Source of the DNA: Streptomyces roseifaciens
GTDB taxonomy: Bacteria; Actinomycetota; Actinomycetes; Streptomycetales; Streptomycetaceae
Assembly (NCBI RefSeq): GCF_001445655.1
Contig: NZ_LNBE01000006.1
Coordinates: 124,001-188,000, forward strand
DNA: 64,000 nt
Direction of reading: 5' to 3'
Part shown: piece after piece, positions 44,874-54,007 of the stretch
Layout: every line of letters begins with the position of its first letter
Position numbering within the stretch: the stretch's first letter is position 1
Notes under the pieces: generated by a model
The model's database searches: none
Told to the model about the DNA's origin: nothing
Seen by the model: the letters and a program-made list of their open reading frames with translations, nothing else
Made by a program: the position numbers and the translations under genes

Positions 44874-47438
44874 ATGAAGTTCACCAAGGGCATCGCCCGC
44901 TTTTTCGGGGTCGACGGCGACCGCTCCGCCCCGCCCCCGCGCTACGTCGGACTGGCGGACGGCCTGGTCATCACCGAGACGCACGCCGAGGCGTGGTTCG
45001 TGCTGGGCAGTTCCAACACCGACCTGATGTCGGAATCGGCGCGCGACGGCGAGCACGACCAGGCCAGCAGCGCCCTGGCCCGTACGCTCTCGGGCTACGA
45101 CTGCCACCTCAAGGTCCTGTGGGCGCCGCTGAACGCGGAGGAGTACCGGAACGAGGCGGAGAGCCTGTTCACGGCGGGCAACTTCGCCGACTGGGCCGAC
45201 ATGCGGGTCGAGCGGCTGAACCAGCTCGAGCTCCCCACACGCATGCTGATGCTCGGCGTGCGCATCGCCGAACGCTCCAACCAGGCCAAGGCCCGCGGCA
45301 GCAGAGGGGCGCAGAACGCGCTGGGCATCGGCTCGACGTCGGTCTCGCCGAAGGAGATCGCCCGGCTGGACGCCCTCACCCGGCGCCTCGGCCGCCAGCT
45401 GGAGACGACGCCGTGGAAGGCACAGCCGGCTGCCGTCGAGATGCTGGCCTGGATGATCGCGCGTGAGCAGCGCCGCGACACGGTCCTGCCGAACCCGGAC
45501 GCCGACGGGATGATCACCGGCGCCAAGCTTGCCCAGCTCACCCGCGGCCGCGTGCTGCCCTACCCCGACCACCTGCGCATCGTCGACCAGCGCGGCGAGA
45601 CCAGCACCTGGGTCTCGGTGCTCACCATGGACGGCTTCCCCGAGGAGATGGAATCGCCCGGGGCGGGCGAGTGGCTGCGGGCGGTCGCCGAGATCACGTA
45701 CGTGCCCGAATACGCGGACGACGACGATTACGGGACGGACATCCAGGTCAAGCCGGTCAACCCCGAGCCGTCCGTCCGCTTCAAGGTGATGCACAAGCGG
45801 GACGCCCTGAAGCAGATCGACGAGGTCCGCCGGCTCGCCAAGGAGCAGCGGCAGAGCGCCGCCAAGCACTCCGCGGGCGAGACCGCGCAGGAGATCGAGG
45901 AGACCGAGGAGACGATGACGTCCCTCTCGCGCGACATGAAGCGCGAGGACGTCACGCTGCTGGAGGACCATCCGCGGCTGGTCGTCACCAGCGACATCTC
46001 CCTGGAGGACCTGCGGGCCCGCTGCGACGCCGTCATCGGCTTCTACGGCGGCCTCGGCATCGAGGTCAGCATCGGCGCCGAGGAACAGCGCGAGCTGTGG
46101 CTGGAGACCCAGGCGGGCGACATACTGCGCGTGCCCGACCTGGTGCACACCCGCACGGTAGGCGCGTTCGCCGGCTCCTGGTTCTGGGGCGGCGCGGCGG
46201 TCGGCGACGACACCGGCCCGATCATCGGCTACCTGACCGGTTCGACGCCCGGCGTCGTCCGCAACGACCTGACCGGCGGATCCGAGCGCGGTGACGCCAC
46301 GACCTCGGCCTTCATCGGCCGCAGCGGCCGCGGCAAGACGACCGCGATGATGCTGTCCCTGCTGGACTCCGGCTTCCGCGGCTCGTTCGTGCTCGCGCTG
46401 GACTTCAAGGGCGACATGGGCGGCCTGGTCTCGGCCGGCCAGCGGTACGGGCTCAACGCCCACGTCATCGAGACCGGCGCCCAGTACGCCGGTGTGGCCG
46501 ACCTGTTCACCCTGCTGTCCGGTGAGAGCGCCGAGCGCGCGCAGACCGAGGTCCCGGCGCAGCTGGGCATCGCCCTGCCGCAGCACCTGCGCATGCGCGG
46601 TGCGGAGACCCCCATCCAGAGCGCGGTCAACGAGATCATCGCCGCAGGCGACCCGGCGACGTGGAAGGTCATCGAGTACCTGCGCCGCTCCGAGGACGAA
46701 CTGGCCCGTGAGGCCGGCGACGCCCTCTACGAACTGTCGCTCACCGGCCTTGGCGCGCCCTTCATGGGCAAGCCCTCCGGCACCACGCTGATCACCCCGT
46801 CGCCCGGCATCTGGGTCGTCCAGGTCCCCGGCATCACCCTGCCGTCGCCCGACGACGCCCGCGACGACTGGTCCGTCCACCAGCGGCTCTCGGTGGCACT
46901 GGTCCACTCCCTGCTCGCCTACGGCATCAGCATGGCCGGCCGGAAGGACCTGCGCGGCCTGCGCAAGGTCGTCGCGGTGCCCGAGGTCCACGTCCTCACG
47001 GCCACGCGCGAGGGCAGCTCGTTCCTCCAGTACATCGCCCGAGTCGGCCGAGCGCTGCACACCGCGCTCGTCGTCGACACCCAGGACCCGGAGTCGCTGG
47101 CGAGCCTCACGGGCCTCGTCGAGCAGATGACGACGGTCTTCGGCTTCCAGCTGACGACGCCCGAGCAGCAGGACGCGATGGCGGACCTGCTGGACCTGCC
47201 GAAGGGCGACCACACGAGGCAGCTCATCCAGGCCATCGGCGTGGACGTGACCCAGGAGATCCGCCACGGCCACTGCATCATGCGCGACCGCCGCTTCAGC
47301 AGCGCGACCGTGCAGTTCGACGTGCCGTCGATGGAGATGCTGGAGCTGCTGAACACGACGCCGAAGACGACCGGCGTCGTCGCGGAACAGCCTGCGGTGT
47401 CCATGAGCAAGACCGAACCCGAGGAGGCAATGGCGTGA
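44874..47438 (+). CDS. VirB4/TcpF-like secretion ATPase with altered Walker B
   Basis: The 854-aa ATPase has the Walker A GRSGRGKT (482-489) in a VirB4/ConE-type core, with GSFVLALDFKGDMGGL following and TQDPESL (Q-motif-like) near the C-terminus. The Walker B position reads VVAVPEVHVL (about 699-708) instead of hhhhDE, so the metal-coordinating Asp is replaced by Pro while Glu remains. It powers channel assembly and substrate transfer. It lacks membrane segments. Its stop overlaps the lipoprotein start. Confidence 0.88.
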   Translation: MKFTKGIARFFGVDGDRSAPPPRYVGLADGLVITETHAEAWFVLGSSNTDLMSESARDGEHDQASSALARTLSGYDCHLKVLWAPLNAEEYRNEAESLFTAGNFADWADMRVERLNQLELPTRMLMLGVRIAERSNQAKARGSRGAQNALGIGSTSVSPKEIARLDALTRRLGRQLETTPWKAQPAAVEMLAWMIAREQRRDTVLPNPDADGMITGAKLAQLTRGRVLPYPDHLRIVDQRGETSTWVSVLTMDGFPEEMESPGAGEWLRAVAEITYVPEYADDDDYGTDIQVKPVNPEPSVRFKVMHKRDALKQIDEVRRLAKEQRQSAAKHSAGETAQEIEETEETMTSLSRDMKREDVTLLEDHPRLVVTSDISLEDLRARCDAVIGFYGGLGIEVSIGAEEQRELWLETQAGDILRVPDLVHTRTVGAFAGSWFWGGAAVGDDTGPIIGYLTGSTPGVVRNDLTGGSERGDATTSAFIGRSGRGKTTAMMLSLLDSGFRGSFVLALDFKGDMGGLVSAGQRYGLNAHVIETGAQYAGVADLFTLLSGESAERAQTEVPAQLGIALPQHLRMRGAETPIQSAVNEIIAAGDPATWKVIEYLRRSEDELAREAGDALYELSLTGLGAPFMGKPSGTTLITPSPGIWVVQVPGITLPSPDDARDDWSVHQRLSVALVHSLLAYGISMAGRKDLRGLRKVVAVPEVHVLTATREGSSFLQYIARVGRALHTALVVDTQDPESLASLTGLVEQMTTVFGFQLTTPEQQDAMADLLDLPKGDHTRQLIQAIGVDVTQEIRHGHCIMRDRRFSSATVQFDVPSMEMLELLNTTPKTTGVVAEQPAVSMSKTEPEEAMA

Positions 47439-48016
47439 AACGGGTTGCGGCAGTGGCGGTTGCGGCGGCGTCGGTCCTGGCGGTCGCCGGGTGCTCGTCG
47501 TCGGGTGATGGCAAGAACAAGGGCGGCGAGAGCCGGGGCAACCCTGGGGTCACCAAGGAAGAACGCGAACGGGCCGACGCGGAGGCGCGGGAACGGGCGA
47601 AGGACACGGCGGCGATGAAGGATGCCGCGGTCCGGTACGTGAAGGCGTATGTCGCCCACGACGTGCGGACGATGTGCAGCCTGATGACGCCGAACAGGCG
47701 TGGTGGCGACGGGAGCTTCGACGGGTGCGTGAAGCATTTCGAGGAGCTGGGCGATGGGAAGCCCGGGTCCGAGGTCACCGTGAGCGTCGAGGGGTCGCCG
47801 GTGGACGTGTCGCCGATCGGGACGCACCCCCAGGGGACCGGCCTGATGGTGAAGCAGACCACCGCCGACGGTGCGGGGGCGTCCGTTCGCCGGCAGGCCA
47901 TGCGCATGCTCAAGACTGACGGCGCGTGGCTGGTCGACCAGAAGGTCACTGTCCGGGACGAGGACATGTCCGCCGGCAATCCGGTCCGCAACGTCCTGAT
48001 GAGGTCCCCGGAATGA
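47435..48016 (+). CDS. Lipoprotein of the secretion locus
   Basis: The 193-aa protein starts at a GTG? no: at an ATG overlapping the ATPase stop. It has a lipobox (LAVAGC), a Gly/Lys/Asp linker, a charged helix (KEERERADAEARERAKD) and an NTF2-like C-terminal fold (MKDAAVRYVKAYVAHDVRTMCSLM). The NTF2-like fold is common in VirB8-type and small T4SS accessory proteins. It probably stabilises the extracellular side of the channel. Translation couples to the VirB6-like gene through an ATGA overlap. Confidence 0.8.
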   Translation: MKRVAAVAVAAASVLAVAGCSSSGDGKNKGGESRGNPGVTKEERERADAEARERAKDTAAMKDAAVRYVKAYVAHDVRTMCSLMTPNRRGGDGSFDGCVKHFEELGDGKPGSEVTVSVEGSPVDVSPIGTHPQGTGLMVKQTTADGAGASVRRQAMRMLKTDGAWLVDQKVTVRDEDMSAGNPVRNVLMRSPE

Positions 48017-50163
48017 GGCTTCCCCGGTTCAGGAACGTCGTCATACCCCTCCTCGGCGCGCTCACCACGCTCATGGTCACCGCGGGGGCCGCGGCGGCCG
48101 AAGACAAGCACAAGAAGTACAACCCCGCGGGCATTGGCGACCTGCTGAAGACTCCTCGCGTCGGGGAGGGTAAGGGCTCCACCCTCTACGAGCAGTACGG
48201 GTCCGTCCTCTACTACCGGCTCGACAACGAGCTGGGGTGGAAGGACATCGGCTGGAGCATGCTCAACGGCATCTCCGATCTCTTCATGGGCCTGACGGTC
48301 TTCATCACCCAGACGGCCGTGGTCGCCGTACAGTGGACGCTGGGCTTCACCGACGTCAAAGAGATCCACGACGCGATCACCACGGCCATTTCCAAGGCGG
48401 GCGGAACGGTCTCCTCGACCTTGCTGCCCTCGGCCCTCGCCGTGGGCGCGCTGGTCGCTTGGGCCAATCACCGCAAGGCGGCCGGCAGCAGTCTCGGCCA
48501 GCTCGGCTGGGTGGCGGCCTCGGGCATTCTGGCCGTGTCCCTCATCAGTACCCCCGGCGTGTGGGTCGACAGCCTCGAGAGCGTGCGCAAGGTCGGTTCC
48601 ACCATCGCGATGGAGGCCACCAGCGCCGGCATGACCGGCAAATCGCAGGAGCCCATCGCGATCGGGGAGAACCCGGACCTCAGCCAGAACGACAAGGACA
48701 GCGAGCAGACCAAGAAGGACAAACTGGTCCGCAAGTCCACCGATGCGATCTGGCGGTCCTACGTCGTCACGCCGTGGTGCATCGCCGAGTTCGGCAACCT
48801 CAACACCTGCAAGGAATTCGGCGAACGGGTCCTTCAGAAGACGGACCAGCCGACGGACGACGACGACTTCGACGACGCGCGGGAGCAGTTCCTGAGCGAA
48901 ACGCTCAGCGACGAGGCGCTCGGCAAACCGGCCATGAAGTGGCGGCAGGGCAAGAACGCCGGCCGTGTCACGGTCGCGCTGGCCGCCTTCGTCTGTGCGA
49001 CGTTGTTCGCCATCCTCGCCATCATCCTGGCCTTCGCTTCGCTCGCTTCGCTGATCGGTGCCTTGATGCTGCTGCTCGCCGGTGTGGTCTTCGCCTGCCT
49101 GTGGGTGATCCCCGGAAGGCCGCGGCAGTGGGGCCTGCGCTGGTTCGACGCCCTGCTGGGCTTCGCCCTGCAGTCGTTCGTGAGCACGATGGTGCTCGGC
49201 GTCGTCCTGGTGCTGAACACGGTCAGCATCACATTCCTGGGCGGCTCCGGCGGTTACTTCGCCGCCAGCGCCGTCAGCATCACCAGTGCGATCGTGGCGT
49301 TCAAGTTCCGCGCCGTGATGGACAGCATCGTCGGTGTCACCGGCGCGCTGACTCCGGGAGGTTCGGCGATGGGCATGGCCATGGGACGCGGGGCCAGCAG
49401 GCTCGCCGGCCGGATGGTCGGCAAGCCCGCCGGCTGGGCGGGCCGCCAGGCGGCACGTCCCGCCAAGTGGGCCGCCGGGAAGGCCAAGGACGCCGCGGTG
49501 GGCGGCATCAAGATGGGTGCCGGCGCCGCTGCGCGGGGCGGCTTCAGGGCTGCTTCCGCAGGGGTCGAGCAGCTGGGCAAGGCCAAGGAGCGCGGTCTCC
49601 AGGCCATGGCCTCCTGGGCCTCCGATGCCGCGGCCGGTGGCGGAGCGAGTCGCTCCGGCGGTGGCGCGGCGAGTCGCCCGGGCGCTTCCGCCAACTCCCA
49701 GAACGAGCGTCGCCGTGCGGGCGGCCTCGATACGCCCGGCGGCAAGACCATCGCGACCCTGCCGGAGCGGCGTACCACCGCCGTGGGCAACATCCGGGCG
49801 CGGGCCACGGCCCGCTCCGGGGAGGCGAACACCGGACGTCCGAACTCCGCACGTCCGAACGGCGCCCGTCCCCAGCAGGGTGCAGCGCAGGGAGGGAGCA
49901 AGGGGCCGCTGACGCAGAACGGTGCGCGGCTCAATTCTGCGAAGCAGGACGGTAAGGGCGGCCAGGCCAACCACCGGTTCCGTCCCACGCGTCCGCACAC
50001 CCCGCCGCCGCGCCAGCAGCGCATCTCCGAGGCCCGCCGGACGGCGAGCACGGCCGCGGCCTCGGGCGGCGCCGCGAGCCGCCGGAGTGCTCCGGCCCAG
50101 GCGAAACGTTCCGCCGCTCCGGCACCCACAACCAACCGGCGTCGCCGCAGGGGGAACTCGTGA
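48013..50163 (+). CDS. VirB6/TcpH-like polytopic channel protein
   Basis: The 716-aa protein starts at the ATG overlapping the lipoprotein stop. It has a signal segment (residues 9-29), then membrane segments at roughly 90-110, 140-160, 170-190 and a cluster at about 325-430 (VTVALAAFVCATLFAILAIIL and onward). The last about 290 residues are a long basic Ala/Gly/Arg-rich cytoplasmic tail. This fits TcpH/VirB6-like channel proteins. It is coupled to the next gene by GTGA. Confidence 0.83.
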   Translation: MRLPRFRNVVIPLLGALTTLMVTAGAAAAEDKHKKYNPAGIGDLLKTPRVGEGKGSTLYEQYGSVLYYRLDNELGWKDIGWSMLNGISDLFMGLTVFITQTAVVAVQWTLGFTDVKEIHDAITTAISKAGGTVSSTLLPSALAVGALVAWANHRKAAGSSLGQLGWVAASGILAVSLISTPGVWVDSLESVRKVGSTIAMEATSAGMTGKSQEPIAIGENPDLSQNDKDSEQTKKDKLVRKSTDAIWRSYVVTPWCIAEFGNLNTCKEFGERVLQKTDQPTDDDDFDDAREQFLSETLSDEALGKPAMKWRQGKNAGRVTVALAAFVCATLFAILAIILAFASLASLIGALMLLLAGVVFACLWVIPGRPRQWGLRWFDALLGFALQSFVSTMVLGVVLVLNTVSITFLGGSGGYFAASAVSITSAIVAFKFRAVMDSIVGVTGALTPGGSAMGMAMGRGASRLAGRMVGKPAGWAGRQAARPAKWAAGKAKDAAVGGIKMGAGAAARGGFRAASAGVEQLGKAKERGLQAMASWASDAAAGGGASRSGGGAASRPGASANSQNERRRAGGLDTPGGKTIATLPERRTTAVGNIRARATARSGEANTGRPNSARPNGARPQQGAAQGGSKGPLTQNGARLNSAKQDGKGGQANHRFRPTRPHTPPPRQQRISEARRTASTAAASGGAASRRSAPAQAKRSAAPAPTTNRRRRRGNS

Positions 50164-50948
50164 GCAAGGACAACGGGCCGCAGACCCCGGCCGAGTGGCG
50201 GGAGCTGCTCAACACCCCGTACGACTACCCGGAGGAGATCGAAGAGGCCCCCAAGCGGTCCGTGCGCCGCCGGGCCCGCAAGATCTACCGCCAGGACCAG
50301 AAGGCGGAGCTCAAGCGGCGCCTTGCGGATGAGCGGCGCCGGGAGCCGGTCACCGCGGGCGGCGCAATCCTGGTGATCGCCGGGTTCCTGGCTCTCGGCG
50401 CGGCCGCCACCCACTGGTGGCCGAACGACGCCCCGGCGAAGGTCGTACGGGCGGGGAGCGCGCCGGAGACCCGGACGGAGTCGGCGCCCGCCCAGGGGGC
50501 CGGCGCCCCCGCCGCCCCGTCGCCCTCCGCCTCGGCCCCGGCCCTGCCGAAGGTGGACCTCAGCAAGCCGGAGAAGGCGGCGGAGGGATGGGCGCGGGTC
50601 TACTGGGCCCGCAACCCGCCCGTGGACAAGACTCACAAGGCGGTGGTGGACCGCGCAGCGCCGTGGATGACCTCCGCCCTGCGCGAGAACCTCAAGAAGT
50701 TCGACGACGCGGCGTGGAACGAGATGGTCTCCAACGGCGGCGTGTCCACCGTGGACAAGGTCACCGTCGGCCCCGCCGACGACGACCGGGTGCGCAGTCA
50801 GGTCGACACGCCCCTGCGCGTCTGGCGCAAGGTCACCGTGAACACCACGGTCGCCGGCTACCGCAAGTACAACGAGTCCAAGGTTCTCCTCACCGAGGTC
50901 ACGCGCGACGGCAACGAGTGGCGCGTGGGCCGGATCCTGGGGGTCTGA
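50160..50948 (+). CDS. VirB8-like second NTF2-fold membrane protein
   Basis: The 262-aa protein starts at a GTG. A basic cytoplasmic part (KRSVRRRARKIYRQDQKAE) leads to one membrane segment (GGAILVIAGFLALGAAATHWW), a Pro/Ala linker and a C-terminal NTF2-like domain (PEKAAEGWARVYWARNPPVDKTH, with a KVTVNTTVAGYRKY strand). Its fold repeats that of the TcpC-like protein, so the locus has two VirB8-type components. It is coupled to the VirB6-like gene. Confidence 0.75.
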   Translation: MSKDNGPQTPAEWRELLNTPYDYPEEIEEAPKRSVRRRARKIYRQDQKAELKRRLADERRREPVTAGGAILVIAGFLALGAAATHWWPNDAPAKVVRAGSAPETRTESAPAQGAGAPAAPSPSASAPALPKVDLSKPEKAAEGWARVYWARNPPVDKTHKAVVDRAAPWMTSALRENLKKFDDAAWNEMVSNGGVSTVDKVTVGPADDDRVRSQVDTPLRVWRKVTVNTTVAGYRKYNESKVLLTEVTRDGNEWRVGRILGV

Positions 50949-50952
50949 GTCA

Positions 50953-52176
50953 GTGGACGGACGTCAGGCCCTCGCCCTGGCGGCGGGGGGAGCCCGGCGT
51001 GCCCTGGTGCTCAAGCTCGGGCTCCCCGTCGCGGCCGTCTTCATGGTCATGCTCATCATCTTCGGCGCGGTGTCGGGCATCGGCGGGGTCAGCTCGGCCT
51101 CTGCCGCGGGCTGCGGCGAATGGGGACAGCCGGCCGACGACGGGGAGCAGGGCAACGGGCAGCCGGGTAATGCCAACGGCGGTGCGAGTAAGGAGCTGCG
51201 TGCCCGGCAGGTCGCCAACGCCAAGATCATCGATGAGGTCGCGAAGGAGGGGAAGCTGCCCGGGCGAGCCACGCTCATCGCGCTGATGACCGCTCTCGCC
51301 GAGTCGCAGCTGGACAACATCAACTACGGCGACCGGGACTCGGTCGGCCTGTTCCAGCAGCGCCCGGTGGCGGGCTGGGGCACCAAAGAACAGATCATGG
51401 ACCCCAAGTACGCGGCCAAGATGTTCTTCTTCGGCGGCGACAGCGGCGACCCGCCGGGCCTGGAGGACGTCCCCTGGGAGAACCTGTCGCTCAACGACGC
51501 CGCCCAGAAGGTGCAGCGGTCCGGCTTCCCCAACGCCTACGGGCCGAAGGAGACGCAGGCCCGCAGCATTGCCAAGGAAGCCGGAATCGACACGGAGCGG
51601 TCCGGTGAGAACCACCCCAAGAAGCCGGGTTCGAACACGTCCGGAGGAAGTGCCGGGAACAGCGGTAACAGCAACGGCAAGGACCCCGACGAACCCCCGG
51701 ACGACTGCAACACCTCGGGCAAGCCGGGCAAGCCGGGCGAGCCCTTCCACGACGGCAACGCGAACTGGCCCGACAAGGTGAGGAACCCGCGCTCCACTGC
51801 CGACGCGATCAAGTGGGCGAAGGCCGAGGCCGACAGCCACCGCGCGAACTGGTACCAGAAGTGCCTTGCCTTCACATCCATCGCCTATGGATGGAACTAC
51901 TCCGGTACGAACTACGCCATCGACCACTACCAGGTCGAAATGCCGAAGGACATGCGGCACGACGGCGACCGCAATCCGCCGGTCGGCGCGCTCATGTTCT
52001 GGGACACCGGGCACCGGGCCGGACACGTCGCCATCTACGTGGGCGACGGGAAGATCGCGTCCAATGACATCGGGGTCATCGGCGAGATATCGATCGTCCC
52101 CGCCACCGATATCGAAACCAAGTGGAACTCCAAGTATCTGGGCTGGTCACCCCCCTACTACCCCAACGGTGGGTGA
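50953..52176 (+). CDS. Peptidoglycan hydrolase (lysozyme-like plus NlpC/CHAP-type), VirB1 counterpart
   Basis: The 407-aa protein starts at a GTG. A membrane segment near residues 20-40 anchors it. The first catalytic domain resembles lytic transglycosylases (LMTALAESQLDNIN with the Glu, and DSVGLFQQRP). The second is a CHAP/NlpC-type peptidase with Cys in WYQKCLAFTSIAYGW and His in GHVAIYVGDGK. Two-domain wall hydrolases of this type open peptidoglycan for type IV channels in Gram-positive bacteria. A terminator follows. Confidence 0.87.
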   Translation: MDGRQALALAAGGARRALVLKLGLPVAAVFMVMLIIFGAVSGIGGVSSASAAGCGEWGQPADDGEQGNGQPGNANGGASKELRARQVANAKIIDEVAKEGKLPGRATLIALMTALAESQLDNINYGDRDSVGLFQQRPVAGWGTKEQIMDPKYAAKMFFFGGDSGDPPGLEDVPWENLSLNDAAQKVQRSGFPNAYGPKETQARSIAKEAGIDTERSGENHPKKPGSNTSGGSAGNSGNSNGKDPDEPPDDCNTSGKPGKPGEPFHDGNANWPDKVRNPRSTADAIKWAKAEADSHRANWYQKCLAFTSIAYGWNYSGTNYAIDHYQVEMPKDMRHDGDRNPPVGALMFWDTGHRAGHVAIYVGDGKIASNDIGVIGEISIVPATDIETKWNSKYLGWSPPYYPNGG

Positions 52177-52194
52177 TCCGGGTCATCATTACCC

Positions 52195-52228
52195 GGGGGA
52201 CCGCGGCACCCTGCGTGCCGCGGCCCCC
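52195..52228 (+). terminator. Terminator of the secretion operon
   Basis: GGGGGACCGCGGCAC pairs with GTGCCGCGGCCCCC (one bulge) around a 5-nt loop, 18 bp after the hydrolase stop. Confidence 0.75.
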
Positions 52229-52265
52229 TTGGCCTGCTGGCGGCGGCGGTACGTAAGGAATGACC

Positions 52266-53192
52266 ATGCCTGTTGTGACGGACCTCGACTCGGTCCCTCT
52301 GACGCCTGTCTACACCATCGTCATCGACGCAATGGGCGGGGCGACGATCGATGGGGAGCCGGTCGACAACCTGCCGGGCGCGGATGCGCGGACCTCGGCG
52401 CTGTCCGAGATACGGGTGCGGGCGGCCCTGCGCGGGCACCCCATACGGATCAATGCCAAGGAGCCCGACGGCTCGGTCTGGCCGCTGATCGTCGACCACG
52501 ACGGGGCGGTGACGCCGATGCCGGGGCCGCATCCGGCGCCTGCGCCGGTTCCGGCTCCTGCTCCGGCTCCTGTGGTGCCTCAGCCTGCCCCCGTGGCGCC
52601 GGTGCCCGCCCCTGTGGCACCCGCACCCGCACCCGCACCTGCGCCCGCGCCCGCGCCGGTGGCGGAGCACTTTGCCCCGCCCGTGCTCACACCCGCCCCC
52701 GTACCCCCGCCCCTTCAGGCCCCTCCCCTCCAAGCCCCTCTCGCGGTGCCCGCCCCGCCGGCCCCCGCGCCCATCCCCAGCCCCCACTGGGCCACCCCCC
52801 TCCCCCCGCACCACACCGAGGGCTTCGGGCGGATCGTCGCTGCCGAGTTGCGCGGGGATCTGGTCGGGGCCGCGCTCGCCGCGCGGGAGCTGGAAGGGGT
52901 GCTTGACAAGGAGTACGGGCCGTTGCACCCGCACACCGTCGGCGTGCTGGGGACGCGGGCCTGGCTCGCGCTGCTGCTGCAGGAGGACTGGGCCGCGATC
53001 ATGCGGCTGCACCTGCGGACGGCCGAGCGCCGCCACAACGCCCAGGCCCCCGCCGACGAGACCCGCCGCATCCTGCGCAACGCGCGTGCCGTGTGGTGGC
53101 GGCTCGCCGCCGTCGACCGGGCCGAGGCGGACGAGATCCAGCCGGAGCTGCAGCGCGTATCCGACCTGGTCGAAGGCGTCCTTCCGGAATAA
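52266..53192 (+). CDS. Pro/Ala-rich protein with C-terminal TPR-like domain
   Basis: The 308-aa protein starts at the ATG of MPVVTDLD, with AAGGA 6 bp upstream; an in-frame ATG two codons earlier is less well placed. The N-terminal about 85 residues form a compact domain (VTDLDSVPLTPVYTIVIDAMGG). A Pro/Ala linker follows, and the last about 125 residues are helical repeats (GFGRIVAAELRGDLVGAALA, EYGPLHPHTVGVLGTRAW) like tetratricopeptide repeats. It may be a cytoplasmic adaptor of the secretion locus. I do not recognise a characterised relative. Confidence 0.7.
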   Translation: MPVVTDLDSVPLTPVYTIVIDAMGGATIDGEPVDNLPGADARTSALSEIRVRAALRGHPIRINAKEPDGSVWPLIVDHDGAVTPMPGPHPAPAPVPAPAPAPVVPQPAPVAPVPAPVAPAPAPAPAPAPAPVAEHFAPPVLTPAPVPPPLQAPPLQAPLAVPAPPAPAPIPSPHWATPLPPHHTEGFGRIVAAELRGDLVGAALAARELEGVLDKEYGPLHPHTVGVLGTRAWLALLLQEDWAAIMRLHLRTAERRHNAQAPADETRRILRNARAVWWRLAAVDRAEADEIQPELQRVSDLVEGVLPE

Positions 53193-53200
53193 TCGCGATC

Positions 53201-53998
53201 ATGCTGCCGCCCACATCGCCGCCCGGCTCGTACGAAAGCGGTCCACACGGAAGCGGTCCGCACGGAAGCGGTCCACACGAAAGCGGTCCGCACGGACTGC
53301 ACCGGCGTCTGCTGCCGGACGTGATGGCGGCGGGCTCCGCGTATCCGCTCCTCCTCAGTGGTGCCTACGCCCGGGAGGCGCACGGTCTCCTCGAACCGGG
53401 GGCCGTTCGCAGGGACACGGGCCTGGAGCTGGCCACCGAGGCGCCGGACGCCATGGCCGAGCTCGTGTCCGCCGTCTGCAACGGGTTGCAGGAGCGCGGC
53501 TGGCAGGCCGAACCGCTCGAGGGCGGGCTCGTCGTCACCGACGCCGCGACCGGTGAGCACTGCGCCGTCGCCCTCCGCAAGGAGACCCTGTGGCGGCCGC
53601 CGGTGCTGGGTCCGTACGGGCCCGTGCCCGCCGTCGAGGACGTGGTCGGCATGGCCGTACGCGACCTCGCGGACCTCGGGCTCGCCCGGGACCTCGTCGA
53701 CGTGCGGGCCGCATCCGCCGACTGGTCGCACGTCGAGCTGGAGGAGCTCGGCCGCCGGCACGCCGGCACGGACGCCGCCGCCTTCGACCTCACCGACCTC
53801 CAGGCCCGGCTCGCCGGCGCCGAGTGGATCGCCGACTCCGAGTTCGCCGCCTACGGACTCGACGACACCGACCGCGCCGAGCTGCTGCGCTGGGCCGAGG
53901 CATGGGTGGACGACATCGCCGAGCGGCTGATGGAGGAGGCCCCGTACGAGGATCAGGACGAGGAAGACGAAGAAGGCGAAGAAGAGGAAGAGAGCTGA
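53201..53998 (+). CDS. Hypothetical protein with acidic C-terminus
   Basis: The 265-aa protein starts at the ATG of MLPPTSPPGSY. It has a short SGPHG-type repeat, then an alpha-helical globular part (GLELATEAPDAMAELVSAVCNGL, HVELEELGRRHAGTDAAAFDLTDLQARLAG) and an acidic end (DEEDEEGEEEEES). It sits 8 bp past the previous gene and is probably co-transcribed. The family is unknown; a helper role in the secretion locus is possible but unproven. Confidence 0.65.
   Translation: MLPPTSPPGSYESGPHGSGPHGSGPHESGPHGLHRRLLPDVMAAGSAYPLLLSGAYAREAHGLLEPGAVRRDTGLELATEAPDAMAELVSAVCNGLQERGWQAEPLEGGLVVTDAATGEHCAVALRKETLWRPPVLGPYGPVPAVEDVVGMAVRDLADLGLARDLVDVRAASADWSHVELEELGRRHAGTDAAAFDLTDLQARLAGAEWIADSEFAAYGLDDTDRAELLRWAEAWVDDIAERLMEEAPYEDQDEEDEEGEEEEES
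53231..53295. repeat. 15-bp tandem repeats encoding SGPHG/E
   Basis: AAGCGGTCCACACGG and AAGCGGTCCGCACGG alternate about four times. The unit is a multiple of three, so repeat number changes keep the frame. Confidence 0.85.
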
Positions 53999-54007
53999 TC
54001 GTTCGTC

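Noticed and set aside
44112..47273. Long minus-strand frame opposite the VirB4-like gene
   Set aside because: It is the complement of a clear ATPase with Walker A; the Arg/Leu/Val-rich translation is a shadow.
37174..53998. Integrative conjugative element
   Set aside because: Within the window I see no integrase, relaxase, replication gene, tRNA target or att repeats, so mobility cannot be claimed.
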